Positions 36,749-45,704 of a stretch of DNA of 64,000 nucleotides are shown here, piece after piece (the first letter of the stretch is position 1; each line of letters starts with the position of its first letter). The notes below the pieces were generated by a model that saw only the letters and a program-made list of their open reading frames with translations, was not told the DNA's origin and did not search any database. The stretch is from Acetobacter sicerae (GTDB lineage Bacteria; Pseudomonadota; Alphaproteobacteria; Acetobacterales; Acetobacteraceae): contig NZ_JAAABN010000002.1 in NCBI RefSeq assembly GCF_011516765.1, positions 124,001 to 188,000 on the forward strand. Direction: 5' to 3'. The position numbers and the translations under genes were made by a program.

Positions 36749-37476
36749 GCGTAGCCCCTCTCTCCCCCGACGAACTGGAAGCGGCGCTGCGCGCTATCGG
36801 CGCCGAGCGTTACCACAACCGGCACCCGTTCCATCGGGCGCTGCATGACGGGAAACTCAACAGGGGGCAGGTTCAGGCATGGGCTCTGAACCGCTACTAC
36901 TATCAGGCGCGTATCCCGGCCAAGGACGCTACCCTGTTGGCCCGTCTGCCAACGGCGGAACTCCGCCGTGAATGGCGACGTCGTATCGAGGATCATGACG
37001 GCGACACCCCGGACACAGGCGGCATTGCCCGCTGGCTGCGTCTGACGGACGGTCTGGGTCTGAACCGTGAGTATGTGGAATCCCTTGAAGGTCTGCTGCC
37101 CGGCACCCATTTCGCTGTGGATGCCTATGTGCATTTCGTCGGGGAAAAGACCATTCTGGAAGCCATCGCCTCCTCTCTCACGGAACTGTTCTCGCCGACC
37201 ATCATCTCGGAACGGGTCGCCGGGATGCTGCGGAACTATGACTTCATCACAGAAGAAACGCTGGCTTACTTCACGCCCCGTCTGACACAGGCCCCCCGCG
37301 ATTCCGATTTCGCGCTTGCCTATGTGAAAGAGCATGCCCGGACCGTGGAACAGCAGAATGCCGTACTCAACGCCCTGAAATTCAAGTGTGGCGTCCTGTG
37401 GTCCATGCTCGACGCGCTGGACTACGCTTATGTCACGCCGGGCAACATTCCGCCGGGCGCGTTCCGGCCTGCATGA
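36745..37476 (+). CDS. pqqC: Pyrroloquinoline-quinone synthase PqqC
   Basis: The 243-residue cofactor-free oxidase performs the last ring closure and eight-electron oxidation to PQQ. It is an all-helical TENA/THI-4-like protein. HNRHPFHRALHDGKL (about 25-39) and RYYYQARIPAKDA (about 51-63) are diagnostic of PqqC and hold active-site His, Tyr and Arg residues. It overlaps pqqB by four bases and pqqD by four. Confidence 0.96.
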   Translation: MSVAPLSPDELEAALRAIGAERYHNRHPFHRALHDGKLNRGQVQAWALNRYYYQARIPAKDATLLARLPTAELRREWRRRIEDHDGDTPDTGGIARWLRLTDGLGLNREYVESLEGLLPGTHFAVDAYVHFVGEKTILEAIASSLTELFSPTIISERVAGMLRNYDFITEETLAYFTPRLTQAPRDSDFALAYVKEHARTVEQQNAVLNALKFKCGVLWSMLDALDYAYVTPGNIPPGAFRPA

Positions 37477-37772
37477 TGACAGCACCCTCTCCCACCCTGT
37501 CAGAAGATCTTGTTCCGGCCTTTGCCCGAGGCACGCGGCTCCAGCATGACAGGGTACGTGACCAGTGGATCGTTCAGGCTCCTGAGCGTGCTTTTCTGGC
37601 TGACCCCATCGCAGCGGAAATCCTGCGGCGGGTGGATGGCGCGACCTCTCTTGAAGCAATCATCAACTCTCTGGCGGGTGCGTTTTCTGCCCCTCGTGAG
37701 GTGATCGCGGGCGATGTTCTGGCCATGGTCGCCTCGCTGGCCGAGCGTCAGGTGCTGATATGGAAGGCATGA
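37473..37772 (+). CDS. pqqD: PQQ peptide chaperone PqqD
   Basis: The 99-residue winged-helix protein binds PqqA and presents it to PqqE. The core reads [21 protein letters not shown], then [18 protein letters not shown], as in PqqD/RRE domains. Two adjacent ATGs (37473 and 37476) are possible; the first overlaps the pqqC stop in an ATGA. It overlaps the start of pqqE by 13 bases. Confidence 0.94.
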   Translation: MMTAPSPTLSEDLVPAFARGTRLQHDRVRDQWIVQAPERAFLADPIAAEILRRVDGATSLEAIINSLAGAFSAPREVIAGDVLAMVASLAERQVLIWKA

Positions 37773-38869
37773 CCGCTCCACCACCGATGAGCCTGCTGGC
37801 GGAACTGACGCATCGCTGTCCGCTGCAATGCCCCTACTGCTCCAATCCACTGGCTCTGGAACCGAAGAACAACGAACTCTCCACGGAAGAGTGGCTCCGC
37901 GTTCTCGATGAAGCCGCGGCCCTTGGCATCCTTCAGGTCCATTTTTCCGGTGGCGAGCCGATGGCGCGAAAGGATCTGCCTGAGCTTGTGCGCCATGCCG
38001 CCAGGGCCGGTCTCTACAGTAACCTGATCACCTCTGGCGTCCTGATGGACCGTGACAGTCTGGCGCGACTGGCGGATGCCGGGCTCGATCATGTCCAGCT
38101 TTCCTTTCAGGACGCCGACCCGAAGCAGGCCGAGATCATCGGCGGCATGAAAGGCGCGCAGCCCCGCAAGATCGAAGCGGCCCGACTGGTCGTGGAAGAC
38201 GGGATGCCGCTGACCCTGAATTTCGTCATTCATCGTCTGAATGCCGACCGCGTGCCAGCCATGCTGGATATGGCGGAAGAACTTGGCGCGCGTCGCGTTG
38301 AGATCGCTCACACGCAGTATTACGGCTGGGGCCTGAAAAACCGTGCGGCTCTGCTGCCCACGCGCCATCAGCTCGAAGCGACTGAAAAAGCTGTTGCAGA
38401 GGCGCGCGAACGGTTCGGTTCCCGCCTCGCCATCGACTTCGTGACTCCGGATTATTACGCCGACGAGCCCAAGCCCTGCATGGGCGGCTGGGGGCAGCGT
38501 TTTCTCAACATTACCCCATCAGGTCGGGTGCTGCCGTGCCATGCGGCGGAGACCATACCGGGCGTCGCGTTCCCGACGGTGCGGGAAGCCTCCCTGAAGG
38601 ACATCTGGGAAAACTCGAAGCTGTTTCAGATGTTCCGTGGCGTGGACTGGATGCCGGAGCCCTGCCGGTCCTGTGACCGCAAGGAGATCGACTGGGGCGG
38701 CTGTCGCTGTCAGGCGCTTGCTCTGACGGGTCGTGCAGACGCTGCCGATCCTGTCTGCCGCCGGTCTTCTGATCGTGGCGTGGTGGATGCGGCTCTGTCG
38801 GAAATCAATGGAACCGACAGCCGGGCGTCGGAGACCTTTGTCTACCGACGCTACGGTTCAGGCGAATAA
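37760..38869 (+). CDS. pqqE: PqqA peptide cyclase PqqE (radical SAM)
   Basis: The 369-residue radical SAM enzyme forms the carbon-carbon bond between Glu and Tyr of PqqA. The [4Fe-4S] motif is CPLQCPYC (about residues 20-27). FSGGEP provides the GGEP SAM contact. The SPASM domain near the end has the auxiliary-cluster cysteines ([28 protein letters not shown]). No pqqF protease gene follows; in acetic acid bacteria unlinked TldD-type proteases are thought to serve. Confidence 0.96.
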   Translation: MEGMTAPPPMSLLAELTHRCPLQCPYCSNPLALEPKNNELSTEEWLRVLDEAAALGILQVHFSGGEPMARKDLPELVRHAARAGLYSNLITSGVLMDRDSLARLADAGLDHVQLSFQDADPKQAEIIGGMKGAQPRKIEAARLVVEDGMPLTLNFVIHRLNADRVPAMLDMAEELGARRVEIAHTQYYGWGLKNRAALLPTRHQLEATEKAVAEARERFGSRLAIDFVTPDYYADEPKPCMGGWGQRFLNITPSGRVLPCHAAETIPGVAFPTVREASLKDIWENSKLFQMFRGVDWMPEPCRSCDRKEIDWGGCRCQALALTGRADAADPVCRRSSDRGVVDAALSEINGTDSRASETFVYRRYGSGE

Positions 38870-38904
38870 CCACTACCGAACTGAACGAAGCTCACTCCGG
38901 CTTG

Positions 38905-38935
38905 AGGCAGAAAGGTTTTTCTCTCTGCCTTTATT
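38905..38935 (+). terminator. Terminator of the pqq operon
   Basis: AGGCAGA (38905-38911) pairs with TCTGCCT (38924-38930), followed by TTATT, 35 bp after the pqqE stop. Confidence 0.7.
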
Positions 38936-38941
38936 GCGTGA

Positions 38942-40207
38942 TCAGCCGTCGTTCTTGGCCCATTCCGGGTGATGCTTGACCGTGATGTCGCGGCCTTTCA
39001 GCATCAGATCCCAGTACACATGCGGGAAGACCTTGGCCTTGAGCATCCAGGCAAAGCTACTGGGCTTGCGCTGGTCATAAGGGAAGCTGGGCGCAGGCTT
39101 TCCACCGTAGAGGAACTCCGCCAGCACCACCTTGCCGTAGCCGACCGTGAGCGGGCAGGCGCCATAGCCATCATAGCTTCCTGTGAGCGGCTTGCCTTCC
39201 AGCGACGCCAGCACATTGGCTACAATAACAGGTGTCTGCGCACGGGCTGCCGCCATGGTCTTGGCGTTGCTTGTGCCGATCACGTCGCCAGCACCGAAAA
39301 CGGTGTCATATTTCGTGTGACGAAGCGTCGAGGGATCAACATCCACCCAGCCGCCGGCTCCGGCAAACGGACTGTTCTTGATGAAGTCTGGCGCACTCTG
39401 CGGCGGCGTTACATGCAGCATGTCGAAGTTGCGCGTTTCACGCGACTTGCTGCCGTCCGGTGCCGTCACGTCGAAAATGGCGACTTTGGCCTCGCCATCC
39501 ACTGCCACAAGATTGTGCTTGTAGTGCAGGTTGATACCATAATAATCGACGGCATACTGGAGAGACGGGCGGTAGTAGGCCACGCCGAACAGAGCGTCGC
39601 CCGCCAGCAGGAAGTCGACTTCCGTGCGGTTGAGGACGCCTTCCTTGCGCCAGAAATCCGAGGCCAGATAGGCAATTTTCTGCGGAGCGCCTGCACATTT
39701 GATCGGCATCGGCGGCTGCGTGAAAAGGGCCTTGCCGCCGTTGAGTGTCTGGATGCAGGTCCAAGTATATTCGACATGCTCCATCGAATAATTGCTGCAC
39801 ACGCCGTTCTTGCCGAGCGTCTCGCTGAGACCTTCGATCCTGTTCCAGTCGAGCTGGAGGCCGGGGCACAGGATCAGGCGGCGATAACCGATGCGCTGAC
39901 CGTCATCCAGCGTGACAATGTGATCATCCGGCTGGAAATACTCTGCCGCAGCCCGCAGCCAGGTCACGTCGGCAGGGATCAGGCCGCCTTCCTGCCGCAG
40001 GGTCTGCTTGAGGGTCATGACCCCTGCCCCCACGAGCGTCCAGCCGGGCTGGTAGGCATGCGTTGTGGCTGGATCAATGATGCCAATGGAGAGAGACGGC
40101 CGTTCACGGCGAAGACGGGCGGCAATGGCGATGCCTGCTGTACCGCCTCCGACAATGAGAATGGTGAACTGTTTGTCAGGCTGAACCGGCGTGGCGACTT
40201 CAGTCAT
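38942..40207 (-). CDS. Sulfide:quinone oxidoreductase-like flavoprotein
   Basis: The 421-residue protein is an FAD-dependent pyridine-nucleotide-disulfide family member of the SQR type. It has an N-terminal Rossmann motif IVGGGTAG (18-25), QPGWTLVGAG, and cysteines at 137, 171 and 351. Cys171 (in PIKCAGAPQKIAYLASDF) and Cys351 (YGACPLTVGYGK) match the redox-active pair of SQR. It would oxidise sulfide and reduce quinone at the inner membrane. The start at 40207 is supported by AAGGAG nine bases upstream; a TTG six codons earlier is less likely. It is convergent to pqqE and stands alone. Confidence 0.85.
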   Translation of the reverse strand: MTEVATPVQPDKQFTILIVGGGTAGIAIAARLRRERPSLSIGIIDPATTHAYQPGWTLVGAGVMTLKQTLRQEGGLIPADVTWLRAAAEYFQPDDHIVTLDDGQRIGYRRLILCPGLQLDWNRIEGLSETLGKNGVCSNYSMEHVEYTWTCIQTLNGGKALFTQPPMPIKCAGAPQKIAYLASDFWRKEGVLNRTEVDFLLAGDALFGVAYYRPSLQYAVDYYGINLHYKHNLVAVDGEAKVAIFDVTAPDGSKSRETRNFDMLHVTPPQSAPDFIKNSPFAGAGGWVDVDPSTLRHTKYDTVFGAGDVIGTSNAKTMAAARAQTPVIVANVLASLEGKPLTGSYDGYGACPLTVGYGKVVLAEFLYGGKPAPSFPYDQRKPSSFAWMLKAKVFPHVYWDLMLKGRDITVKHHPEWAKNDG

Positions 40208-40367
40208 GATCTTCGTCTCCTTCAAAGGAATGCAGTTTCACATCACGTTGGTGTGTAAGCCTGCGCTCAGAGGAGAGTTGCATCAAGGCCTCTCTCTCAT
40301 GAGAGCGCGCATATCCGCATTGGGCATTCAGCACAGCCTTGAAGACCATGTTGAAATGTAGCCAACC

Positions 40368-40394
40368 GCCTGCCGCGCTTCATGGGCGGCAGGC
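40368..40394. terminator. Hairpin after the DUF3297 gene
   Basis: GCCTGCCGC (40368-40376) pairs with GCGGCAGGC (40386-40394). It lies 9 bp after the DUF3297 stop on the minus strand, without a T-run on that side. Confidence 0.5.
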
Positions 40395-40402
40395 TTTAGA
40401 TC

Positions 40403-40651
40403 TCAGGCTTCTTCGTTGCCCTTGATCCAGACCTCGACAGGTCCCTGAAGCTTCATCGTCATCGGTTTGCCACGACGATCAAGCGACTTGCCGACGGCGA
40501 CACGCACCCAGTTCTCGCTGAGGCAGTATTCCTCGACATTGGTCTTTTCGACGCCCTTGAAACGGATACCGATTCCACGGGCAAGCAGCTCTTCGTTGTA
40601 GAATGGGCTTTCCGGATCAACGGACAGACGGTCTGGAAGAGTATCGCTCAT
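40403..40651 (-). CDS. DUF3297 family protein
   Basis: The 82-residue protein (MSDTLPDRLSVDPESPFYNE) matches the small DUF3297 family found in many proteobacteria, typically annotated as conserved hypothetical. It includes the patterned centre RGIGIRFKGVEKTNVEEYC and ends PVEVWIKGNEEA. No function is established. It stands alone between hairpins. Confidence 0.85.
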   Translation of the reverse strand: MSDTLPDRLSVDPESPFYNEELLARGIGIRFKGVEKTNVEEYCLSENWVRVAVGKSLDRRGKPMTMKLQGPVEVWIKGNEEA

Positions 40652-40684
40652 GAAACAAACACCTGTATCGGGTCAGATATGAAA

Positions 40685-40706
40685 CAGGCCATCCGAAGAT
40701 GGCCTG
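40685..40706 (-). terminator. Terminator hairpin after fabF
   Basis: On the minus strand CAGGCCATC-TTCG-GATGGCCTG is a perfect 9-bp stem with a stable UUCG loop, 33 bp after the fabF stop. A short TTTC follows. Confidence 0.7.
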
Positions 40707-40738
40707 CTGAATGATAACCGTTCGGAGTGCGTCTGTGT

Positions 40739-42025
40739 TCAGACGCCGCGGACGATCACACTGGCGTTGGTGCCACCAAAGCCAAAACTGTTTGAGAGCG
40801 CAATATTGACCTTACGCTGCTGCGCTTCGTGCGCCACGCGGTCGATAATGCTTTCCCGTGATGGATTATCAAGGTTGAGCGTCGGCGGAACGACACCGTC
40901 GCGAATGACCAGCATGGAGAACATCGCCTCCACCGCACCAGCCGCGCCCAGAAGATGACCGATCGCTGACTTGGTGGAAGACATCGCCACCTTGCGGCCT
41001 TCATCGCCGAAGAGACGCTCGACCGCATCCAGCTCAAGATCATCCGCCATGGTGGACGTGCCATGCGCATTTACATAGCCGATCTCGCCCGGCGTGATGC
41101 CCGCGCTGCGGACAGCCGCGAACATGGCGCGATACGCCCCTTCATGGCCCTCTGCCGGGGCCGTGATGTGATGCGCGTCACCCGACATGCCGTAACCCAC
41201 GACTTCACCGTAAATCTTGGCGCCACGCTTTTTCGCGTGCTCGTATTCCTCGAGCACAACGATACCGGCGCCCTCGCCCATGACGAAACCGTCACGGTCG
41301 CGATCCCACGGACGGGAAGCCTGCTTCGGGCGATCGTTGAACCCTGTGGACAGGGCACGGGCCGAGCAGAACCCGGCGATGCCGAGCTTGCAGACCGTTG
41401 CCTCAGCGCCACCAGCAATCATCACATCGGCATCGCCGAGCATGATGAGACGCGCGGCGTCACCAATCGCATGAACGCCTGTGGCGCAGGCCGTCACTGC
41501 TGAATGATTCGGCCCCTTGAAACCGTACCGGATCGATACGTTTCCAGACACCAGATTGCCCAGCGCCGACGGGATGAAGAACGGAGAAAGCCGCTTCGCC
41601 CGTCCCTCATAGACCGTAATGGAAGCATCGTAGATCGTCTGCAGACCACCGATGCCGGAACCGATCTGTACGCCTGTGGCGCAGCGATCTTCTTCCGACT
41701 CGGGCTTCCATCCGGAATCCTCGACGGCCTCTGCGGCCGCGATCATTCCCAGATGGATGAAGCGATCCATCTTCTTCTGGTCCTTTACAGGAATCCAGTC
41801 CGAAATGGTGAGTTTACCCTCGGAGGTAGGGCCTTCCGGCACCTCGCCGCCGATATGCGCTGCAAGTTCGCTCGGATCGAACGAGTGAATACGGTCGATA
41901 CCGCTTTCACCCGCGATGAGACGCTTCCAGACGTTCTCGGTGCCAAGCCCGAGAGGCGTTACCATCCCCATACCGGTGACGACCACGCGTCTCCGTCCCA
42001 AATCTGATCCGCCCGACTGCAGCAA
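40739..42025 (-). CDS. fabF: 3-oxoacyl-ACP synthase II (KASII)
   Basis: The 428-residue condensing enzyme elongates acyl-ACP with malonyl-ACP. The catalytic triad is visible: Cys180 in TACATG, His in NAHGTST (about 320) and His in HLLGAAG (about 357). RRRVVVTGMGMVTPLG at 11-26 is the standard N-terminus. It appears to start at a TTG (42025) with AGGGGG nine bases upstream; an internal TTG at 42001 is the alternative. It is the last gene of the fabD-fabG-acpP-fabF cluster. Confidence 0.96.
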   Translation of the reverse strand: MLQSGGSDLGRRRVVVTGMGMVTPLGLGTENVWKRLIAGESGIDRIHSFDPSELAAHIGGEVPEGPTSEGKLTISDWIPVKDQKKMDRFIHLGMIAAAEAVEDSGWKPESEEDRCATGVQIGSGIGGLQTIYDASITVYEGRAKRLSPFFIPSALGNLVSGNVSIRYGFKGPNHSAVTACATGVHAIGDAARLIMLGDADVMIAGGAEATVCKLGIAGFCSARALSTGFNDRPKQASRPWDRDRDGFVMGEGAGIVVLEEYEHAKKRGAKIYGEVVGYGMSGDAHHITAPAEGHEGAYRAMFAAVRSAGITPGEIGYVNAHGTSTMADDLELDAVERLFGDEGRKVAMSSTKSAIGHLLGAAGAVEAMFSMLVIRDGVVPPTLNLDNPSRESIIDRVAHEAQQRKVNIALSNSFGFGGTNASVIVRGV

Positions 42026-42101
42026 GCTCGCTCGCCCCCTGATTTTCAGAACAAAATGGGTCCGCGCACCAACTGCATGGACCCGTCAGATACAGAAAAC
42101 C

Positions 42102-42341
42102 TTAAGCGGCTTTCTGTGCCTCAATGTAATCAATCGCATCCTTGACGGTCGCGATCTTCTCGGCTGCGTCTTCCGGGATCTCTACGTTGAAAGCCTCTTC
42201 AAACGCCATCACCAGTTCGACCGTGTCGAGGCTGTCTGCACCCAGATCGTCGATGAACGACGCGTCCGGTGTCACCTTGCTCTCTTCAACGCCGAGATGC
42301 TCGACAACGATCTTCTTAACCTTATCAGCGATTTCGCTCAT
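42102..42341 (-). CDS. acpP: Acyl carrier protein
   Basis: The 79-residue acidic protein carries the phosphopantetheine attachment serine at position 37 in [11 protein letters not shown]. It tethers growing acyl chains. The ATG at 42341 is the family start; the upstream in-frame extension is not conserved. It sits between fabG and fabF. Confidence 0.98.
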   Translation of the reverse strand: MSEIADKVKKIVVEHLGVEESKVTPDASFIDDLGADSLDTVELVMAFEEAFNVEIPEDAAEKIATVKDAIDYIEAQKAA

Positions 42342-42614
42342 CTGTTTCTGCTTCCTGTATGCCCAAGCATTTCGGGCGAATGGTTGGCGCTCACCCCGTC
42401 CCGGCCACAAGCCGGAGCAGGGCATTCGAACGGGGCAACCGAGGTATGCCCAACGAGGCTGCGGGGGCGATTAGCACGGAAATATTCCCGCCGCCAAGCG
42501 GATGCATGAAAAGCATGACGTTTCATGATCGCACCGGGTTCAAAACCAGTCACCTTCCTTAGCTCACGTTTTCGAGAAAAGGTAGTCTCCGCAACGAATT
42601 CCAAGCAATTCGTC

Positions 42615-43358
42615 TTATATCATCGCCATCCCGCCATTGACATGCAATGTCGCGCCGGTGACCCATGCCGCCTCTTCCGACGCCAGATAAACCACGGCGG
42701 ACGCCACATCGTCGGGCGAGCCCATGCGACCCAGCGGGATCGATCCCACCAGCTTCTCCTTCTGCGCATCCGGCAGCACATCCGTCATCGCCGTGGCGAT
42801 AAAGCCCGGCGCAACCACGTTCAGCGTCACTCCACGGGAGCCGGCTTCCTGAGCCAGAGACTTGGTCATACCCACCAGTCCGGCCTTGGCGGCGGCATAG
42901 TTGGCCTGCCCCGCGTTTCCGGTTGTCCCCACTACGGAGGCGATGCTGATGATACGTCCCGCACGCCGACGCAGCATGCCCTTGAGCGCTGCACGGCAGA
43001 GTCGGAACGGTGAGGCGAGATCGACCTCAATCACCCTGGACCAGTCCTCATCCTTCATGCGGATGGCCAGCGTGTCCCGCGTAAGTCCCGCATTATTCAC
43101 GAGAATATCGAGCGGAGCCCCGGCGACTTCCTCTGCGCGGGCCACAAGCTGCTCCGCCGCTGCCGGGTCGGACAGGTCGGCTGCGACGACATGTACACGC
43201 TCTCCGCCCAGAGCCGCCGCCCGTTCAGCCAGAACGGATTCGCGTGTGCCGGACAGAACGACCGTCGCGCCCTGCTGATGAAGCTGGCGGGCGATGGCCT
43301 CGCCGATGCCGCCCGTGGCGCCGGTAACGAGCGCGACCTTGTTGGAAAGACTGAACAT
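42615..43358 (-). CDS. fabG: 3-oxoacyl-ACP reductase
   Basis: The 247-residue short-chain dehydrogenase reduces 3-oxoacyl-ACP with NADPH. It shows TGATGGIG (12-19), NNAG, and the catalytic Ser-Tyr-Lys (SIASVVG, then YAAAK). The ATG at 43358 has AGGA upstream, so the open frame further 5' is not used. The C-terminus (GATLHVNGGMAMI) is typical of FabG. Confidence 0.97.
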   Translation of the reverse strand: MFSLSNKVALVTGATGGIGEAIARQLHQQGATVVLSGTRESVLAERAAALGGERVHVVAADLSDPAAAEQLVARAEEVAGAPLDILVNNAGLTRDTLAIRMKDEDWSRVIEVDLASPFRLCRAALKGMLRRRAGRIISIASVVGTTGNAGQANYAAAKAGLVGMTKSLAQEAGSRGVTLNVVAPGFIATAMTDVLPDAQKEKLVGSIPLGRMGSPDDVASAVVYLASEEAAWVTGATLHVNGGMAMI

Positions 43359-43407
43359 AAATTCCTGTCCTGTTCGAATGGAGTCAGACCGAAGAAGGAA
43401 AAGACCG

Positions 43408-44379
43408 TCAGAGGGTCCGGAGGAAGCTGTCGATGGTGTCGAGCGTGCCGACAGACTCGGTTTTCGCCTCAGGCGCAATCCGGCGAATCAGGCCAGAAAG
43501 CACTTTGCCCGCCCCGAGTTCCACAAAATGATCGATGCCCATGCAGACCATAGCCTCGACACTTTCACGCCAGCGGACCGTGCCGGTCACCTGCCTGACC
43601 AGCAGTTCACGAATCATGTCGGGAGATGTCACTTTCGCCGCTGTCACATTGGCGATGATGGGCACGATGGGAGCTTTCACGTCGGCGCCATCCAGAGCCT
43701 CGGCCATCTCATCGGCGGCCGGGCGCATTAGGGAGCTGTGAAATGGCGCGGAAACCGGCAATTTGACGGCCCGTTTGATGCCTTTCTCCTTGGCGATCAC
43801 AATCGCCCGGTCAATGGCCGCCATCTGGCCGGAAATCACGATCTGACCACCACCATTGTCGTTGGCCACCTCAAGGATCTCACGCTGATCCGGCTGCCCT
43901 TCAACTTTGAGAACGGCAGCCTCCTCGCATACTTCCTGCGCCTGCTCAGGGGTCACGCCGATCAGAGCCGCCATGCCGCCCTCTCCGGCAGGCACAGCGC
44001 GCTGCATCGCACGGCCGCGCAGACGCAGCAGACGCGCTGTTTCAGCAATTCCGAAAGAACGGGCCGCAGCAAGGGCGGAGTATTCACCAAGAGAATGACC
44101 GGCCATCAGCGTCGCTCTGGTGCTGAAATCGACGCCGCCTTCCCGCTCCAGAACCCGGACTACGGCCATCGATACCGCCATCAGCGCAGGCTGCGTGTTT
44201 TCCGTGCTGGTCAGTTCCTCCGCCGGACCTTCAAAAATAATCTTTGAAAGTTTTTCCTCCAGCGCATCATCAACTTCCTGAAAGACTTCCCGCGCTGCCG
44301 GAAACGCATCCGCCAGATCCTGCCCCATGCCAGGAGACTGACTTCCCTGACCCGGAAAAACAAAGGCGTAGACAGACAT
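43408..44379 (-). CDS. fabD: Malonyl-CoA:ACP transacylase
   Basis: The 323-residue enzyme loads malonyl onto ACP. The nucleophile is Ser96 in GHSLGEYS, and the oxyanion-side glutamine lies in FPGQGSQSPGMG (8-19). APFHSSLM holds the catalytic histidine. It begins the fab cluster and is followed by fabG after 49 bp. Confidence 0.96.
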   Translation of the reverse strand: MSVYAFVFPGQGSQSPGMGQDLADAFPAAREVFQEVDDALEEKLSKIIFEGPAEELTSTENTQPALMAVSMAVVRVLEREGGVDFSTRATLMAGHSLGEYSALAAARSFGIAETARLLRLRGRAMQRAVPAGEGGMAALIGVTPEQAQEVCEEAAVLKVEGQPDQREILEVANDNGGGQIVISGQMAAIDRAIVIAKEKGIKRAVKLPVSAPFHSSLMRPAADEMAEALDGADVKAPIVPIIANVTAAKVTSPDMIRELLVRQVTGTVRWRESVEAMVCMGIDHFVELGAGKVLSGLIRRIAPEAKTESVGTLDTIDSFLRTL

Positions 44380-44588
44380 TCAGTAGCTCCTGGACTGATG
44401 ATGACATGAAGTCAGCCCGTCGTCCGGCGGGCCATACGTGCGGAAAAATCCGGCGTTACACAGGGTGATGAAGGGAAAACGTCATGGAATGTCAATGCAG
44501 GGGCCTTTATCGCCTCTGTTAACAAATCGTCATCCCCCCTCCGATATCCTGCTGGAATCTGATTTTTTCTGGAATCGTGAGGACGAAA

Positions 44589-44858
44589 ATGGTTCTGGCA
44601 ACGGATGTTGATGTCAAAGGCACGGACGACGTCTGGCGGCCGATGACTGTGCTGACGGCGCTCTCTATGAGACCTGACGACCGCAAGATACGCAGTTTCC
44701 GGTGCCGCGAATGCAAGGGCCACGTCACTCTGCACCGTCAGTCGAAAGACGGCGAGAAAGAGGCTCATACGCAACACGTTACTCGCTGGACAGGCTGCCC
44801 CCGCAGCGACTGCTACGATGAGCACGGTTTACGTCCGCATCCCAATCCCGCCCTGTAA
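44589..44858 (+). CDS. Small conserved zinc-ribbon-like protein (hypothetical)
   Basis: The 89-residue protein has a likely metal site: FRCRECKGHVTLH (about 37-49), then CPRSDCYDEH. AGGA lies five bases before the ATG. The pattern resembles the N-terminal zinc ribbon of CoiA-like proteins, where cysteines are followed by an H..H..GC segment. The remainder of a CoiA protein is absent. I cannot assign a function. It is divergent from fabD. Confidence 0.65.
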   Translation: MVLATDVDVKGTDDVWRPMTVLTALSMRPDDRKIRSFRCRECKGHVTLHRQSKDGEKEAHTQHVTRWTGCPRSDCYDEHGLRPHPNPAL

Positions 44859-44867
44859 AATCGCGCC

Positions 44868-45362
44868 CTACTGACGAAAGCGCCAGATCAGCACCAGCAG
44901 GACATCCCAGGCCGTCGCCGGATATTCCCGTAGATGCACCCACAGCCGACGTCCACGCGACAGATCGGCGCGCGAAGGCGCAGGTACTGCCACGGTGATC
45001 CAGCCCAGCGCCCGCAGCATGGCGACACAGCGCATCATGTGAAAATCGCTGGTGACGACAGCCACGGGGCCATCATATCCCTGCTCACGCAGCAGCTTCG
45101 TGCAGGCAATGGCGGAATCGCACGTATCAGCCGAGCGATCCTCACGCAGGATGGCTTTTTCCGGCACACCCGCCGACAGCAGCAGATCGGCCATCACATC
45201 CGCTTCGGTGCGCCCTGACTGCGGGACGCCGCCTGTCACAACATACAGACTGTCGCTGTGCCGTGCGCCAAAACCAAGAGCCGCCTGCACACGCGCCAGA
45301 AGAGCCGGGCGCGGTGAACCGTCAGGATACAGAGCGGCACCAAAAACGATAACAGGGAGCAT
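44868..45362 (-). CDS. YdcF/SanA-like DUF218 protein
   Basis: The 164-residue protein has the DUF218 pattern: VIVFGAALYPDGSPRPALLARV at the start, YVVTGGVPQSGRTEADVM in the middle, and a later AVVTSDFHMMRC with the conserved histidine. Members take part in envelope polysaccharide or vancomycin-sensitivity phenotypes but lack a firm activity. The last helix (WDVLLVLIWRF) is hydrophobic and may be membrane-associated. It is preceded by a small gene 9 bp upstream. Confidence 0.85.
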   Translation of the reverse strand: MLPVIVFGAALYPDGSPRPALLARVQAALGFGARHSDSLYVVTGGVPQSGRTEADVMADLLLSAGVPEKAILREDRSADTCDSAIACTKLLREQGYDGPVAVVTSDFHMMRCVAMLRALGWITVAVPAPSRADLSRGRRLWVHLREYPATAWDVLLVLIWRFRQ

Positions 45363-45371
45363 CTCGATTCT

Positions 45372-45668
45372 TCAGGAAAGCGACAGAGAAACCGAAAGCA
45401 GTCCTAAAGGGACCAGCGTCGCTACCGTGGCCCGCCACACGCCTTCGAACTGGGACGCATCAACCCCACGCACCTCCAGCCGGGCAGCGAGATCCGCCAC
45501 CGTATTGCGACCGTCGATCAACGGGAAAATCCCGCGCGCCTGCGGAGGCAACTGCACGGTCACCGTCTCGCTTCCTTCACCCACACTCAACTGATGTGTG
45601 TCGGTCATGGCCATGGCGAGGCGGATACCATCCACGCCATGAAGCTGCGGAACAGCTTTCGGGTTCAT
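45372..45668 (-). CDS. Hypothetical protein, PqqD-like winged-helix appearance
   Basis: From the ATG at 45668 it has 98 residues; a GTG at 45692 or ATG at 45608 are alternatives. The C-terminal half (FPLIDGRNTVADLAARL, then a WRATVATLVPLGLL helix) resembles the small winged-helix domain of PqqD-like and methyltransferase-associated proteins. I do not recognise a named family. It lies between a betaine-type binding protein and ydcF on the same strand, probably cotranscribed. Confidence 0.6.
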   Translation of the reverse strand: MNPKAVPQLHGVDGIRLAMAMTDTHQLSVGEGSETVTVQLPPQARGIFPLIDGRNTVADLAARLEVRGVDASQFEGVWRATVATLVPLGLLSVSLSLS

Positions 45669-45704
45669 GCAATCCGGCGCGACCGACGACACTCCCGACT
45701 CTCC

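Noticed and set aside
38969..40258. 429-codon plus-strand frame across the SQR gene
   Set aside because: Antisense of a flavoprotein with intact Rossmann and cysteine motifs.
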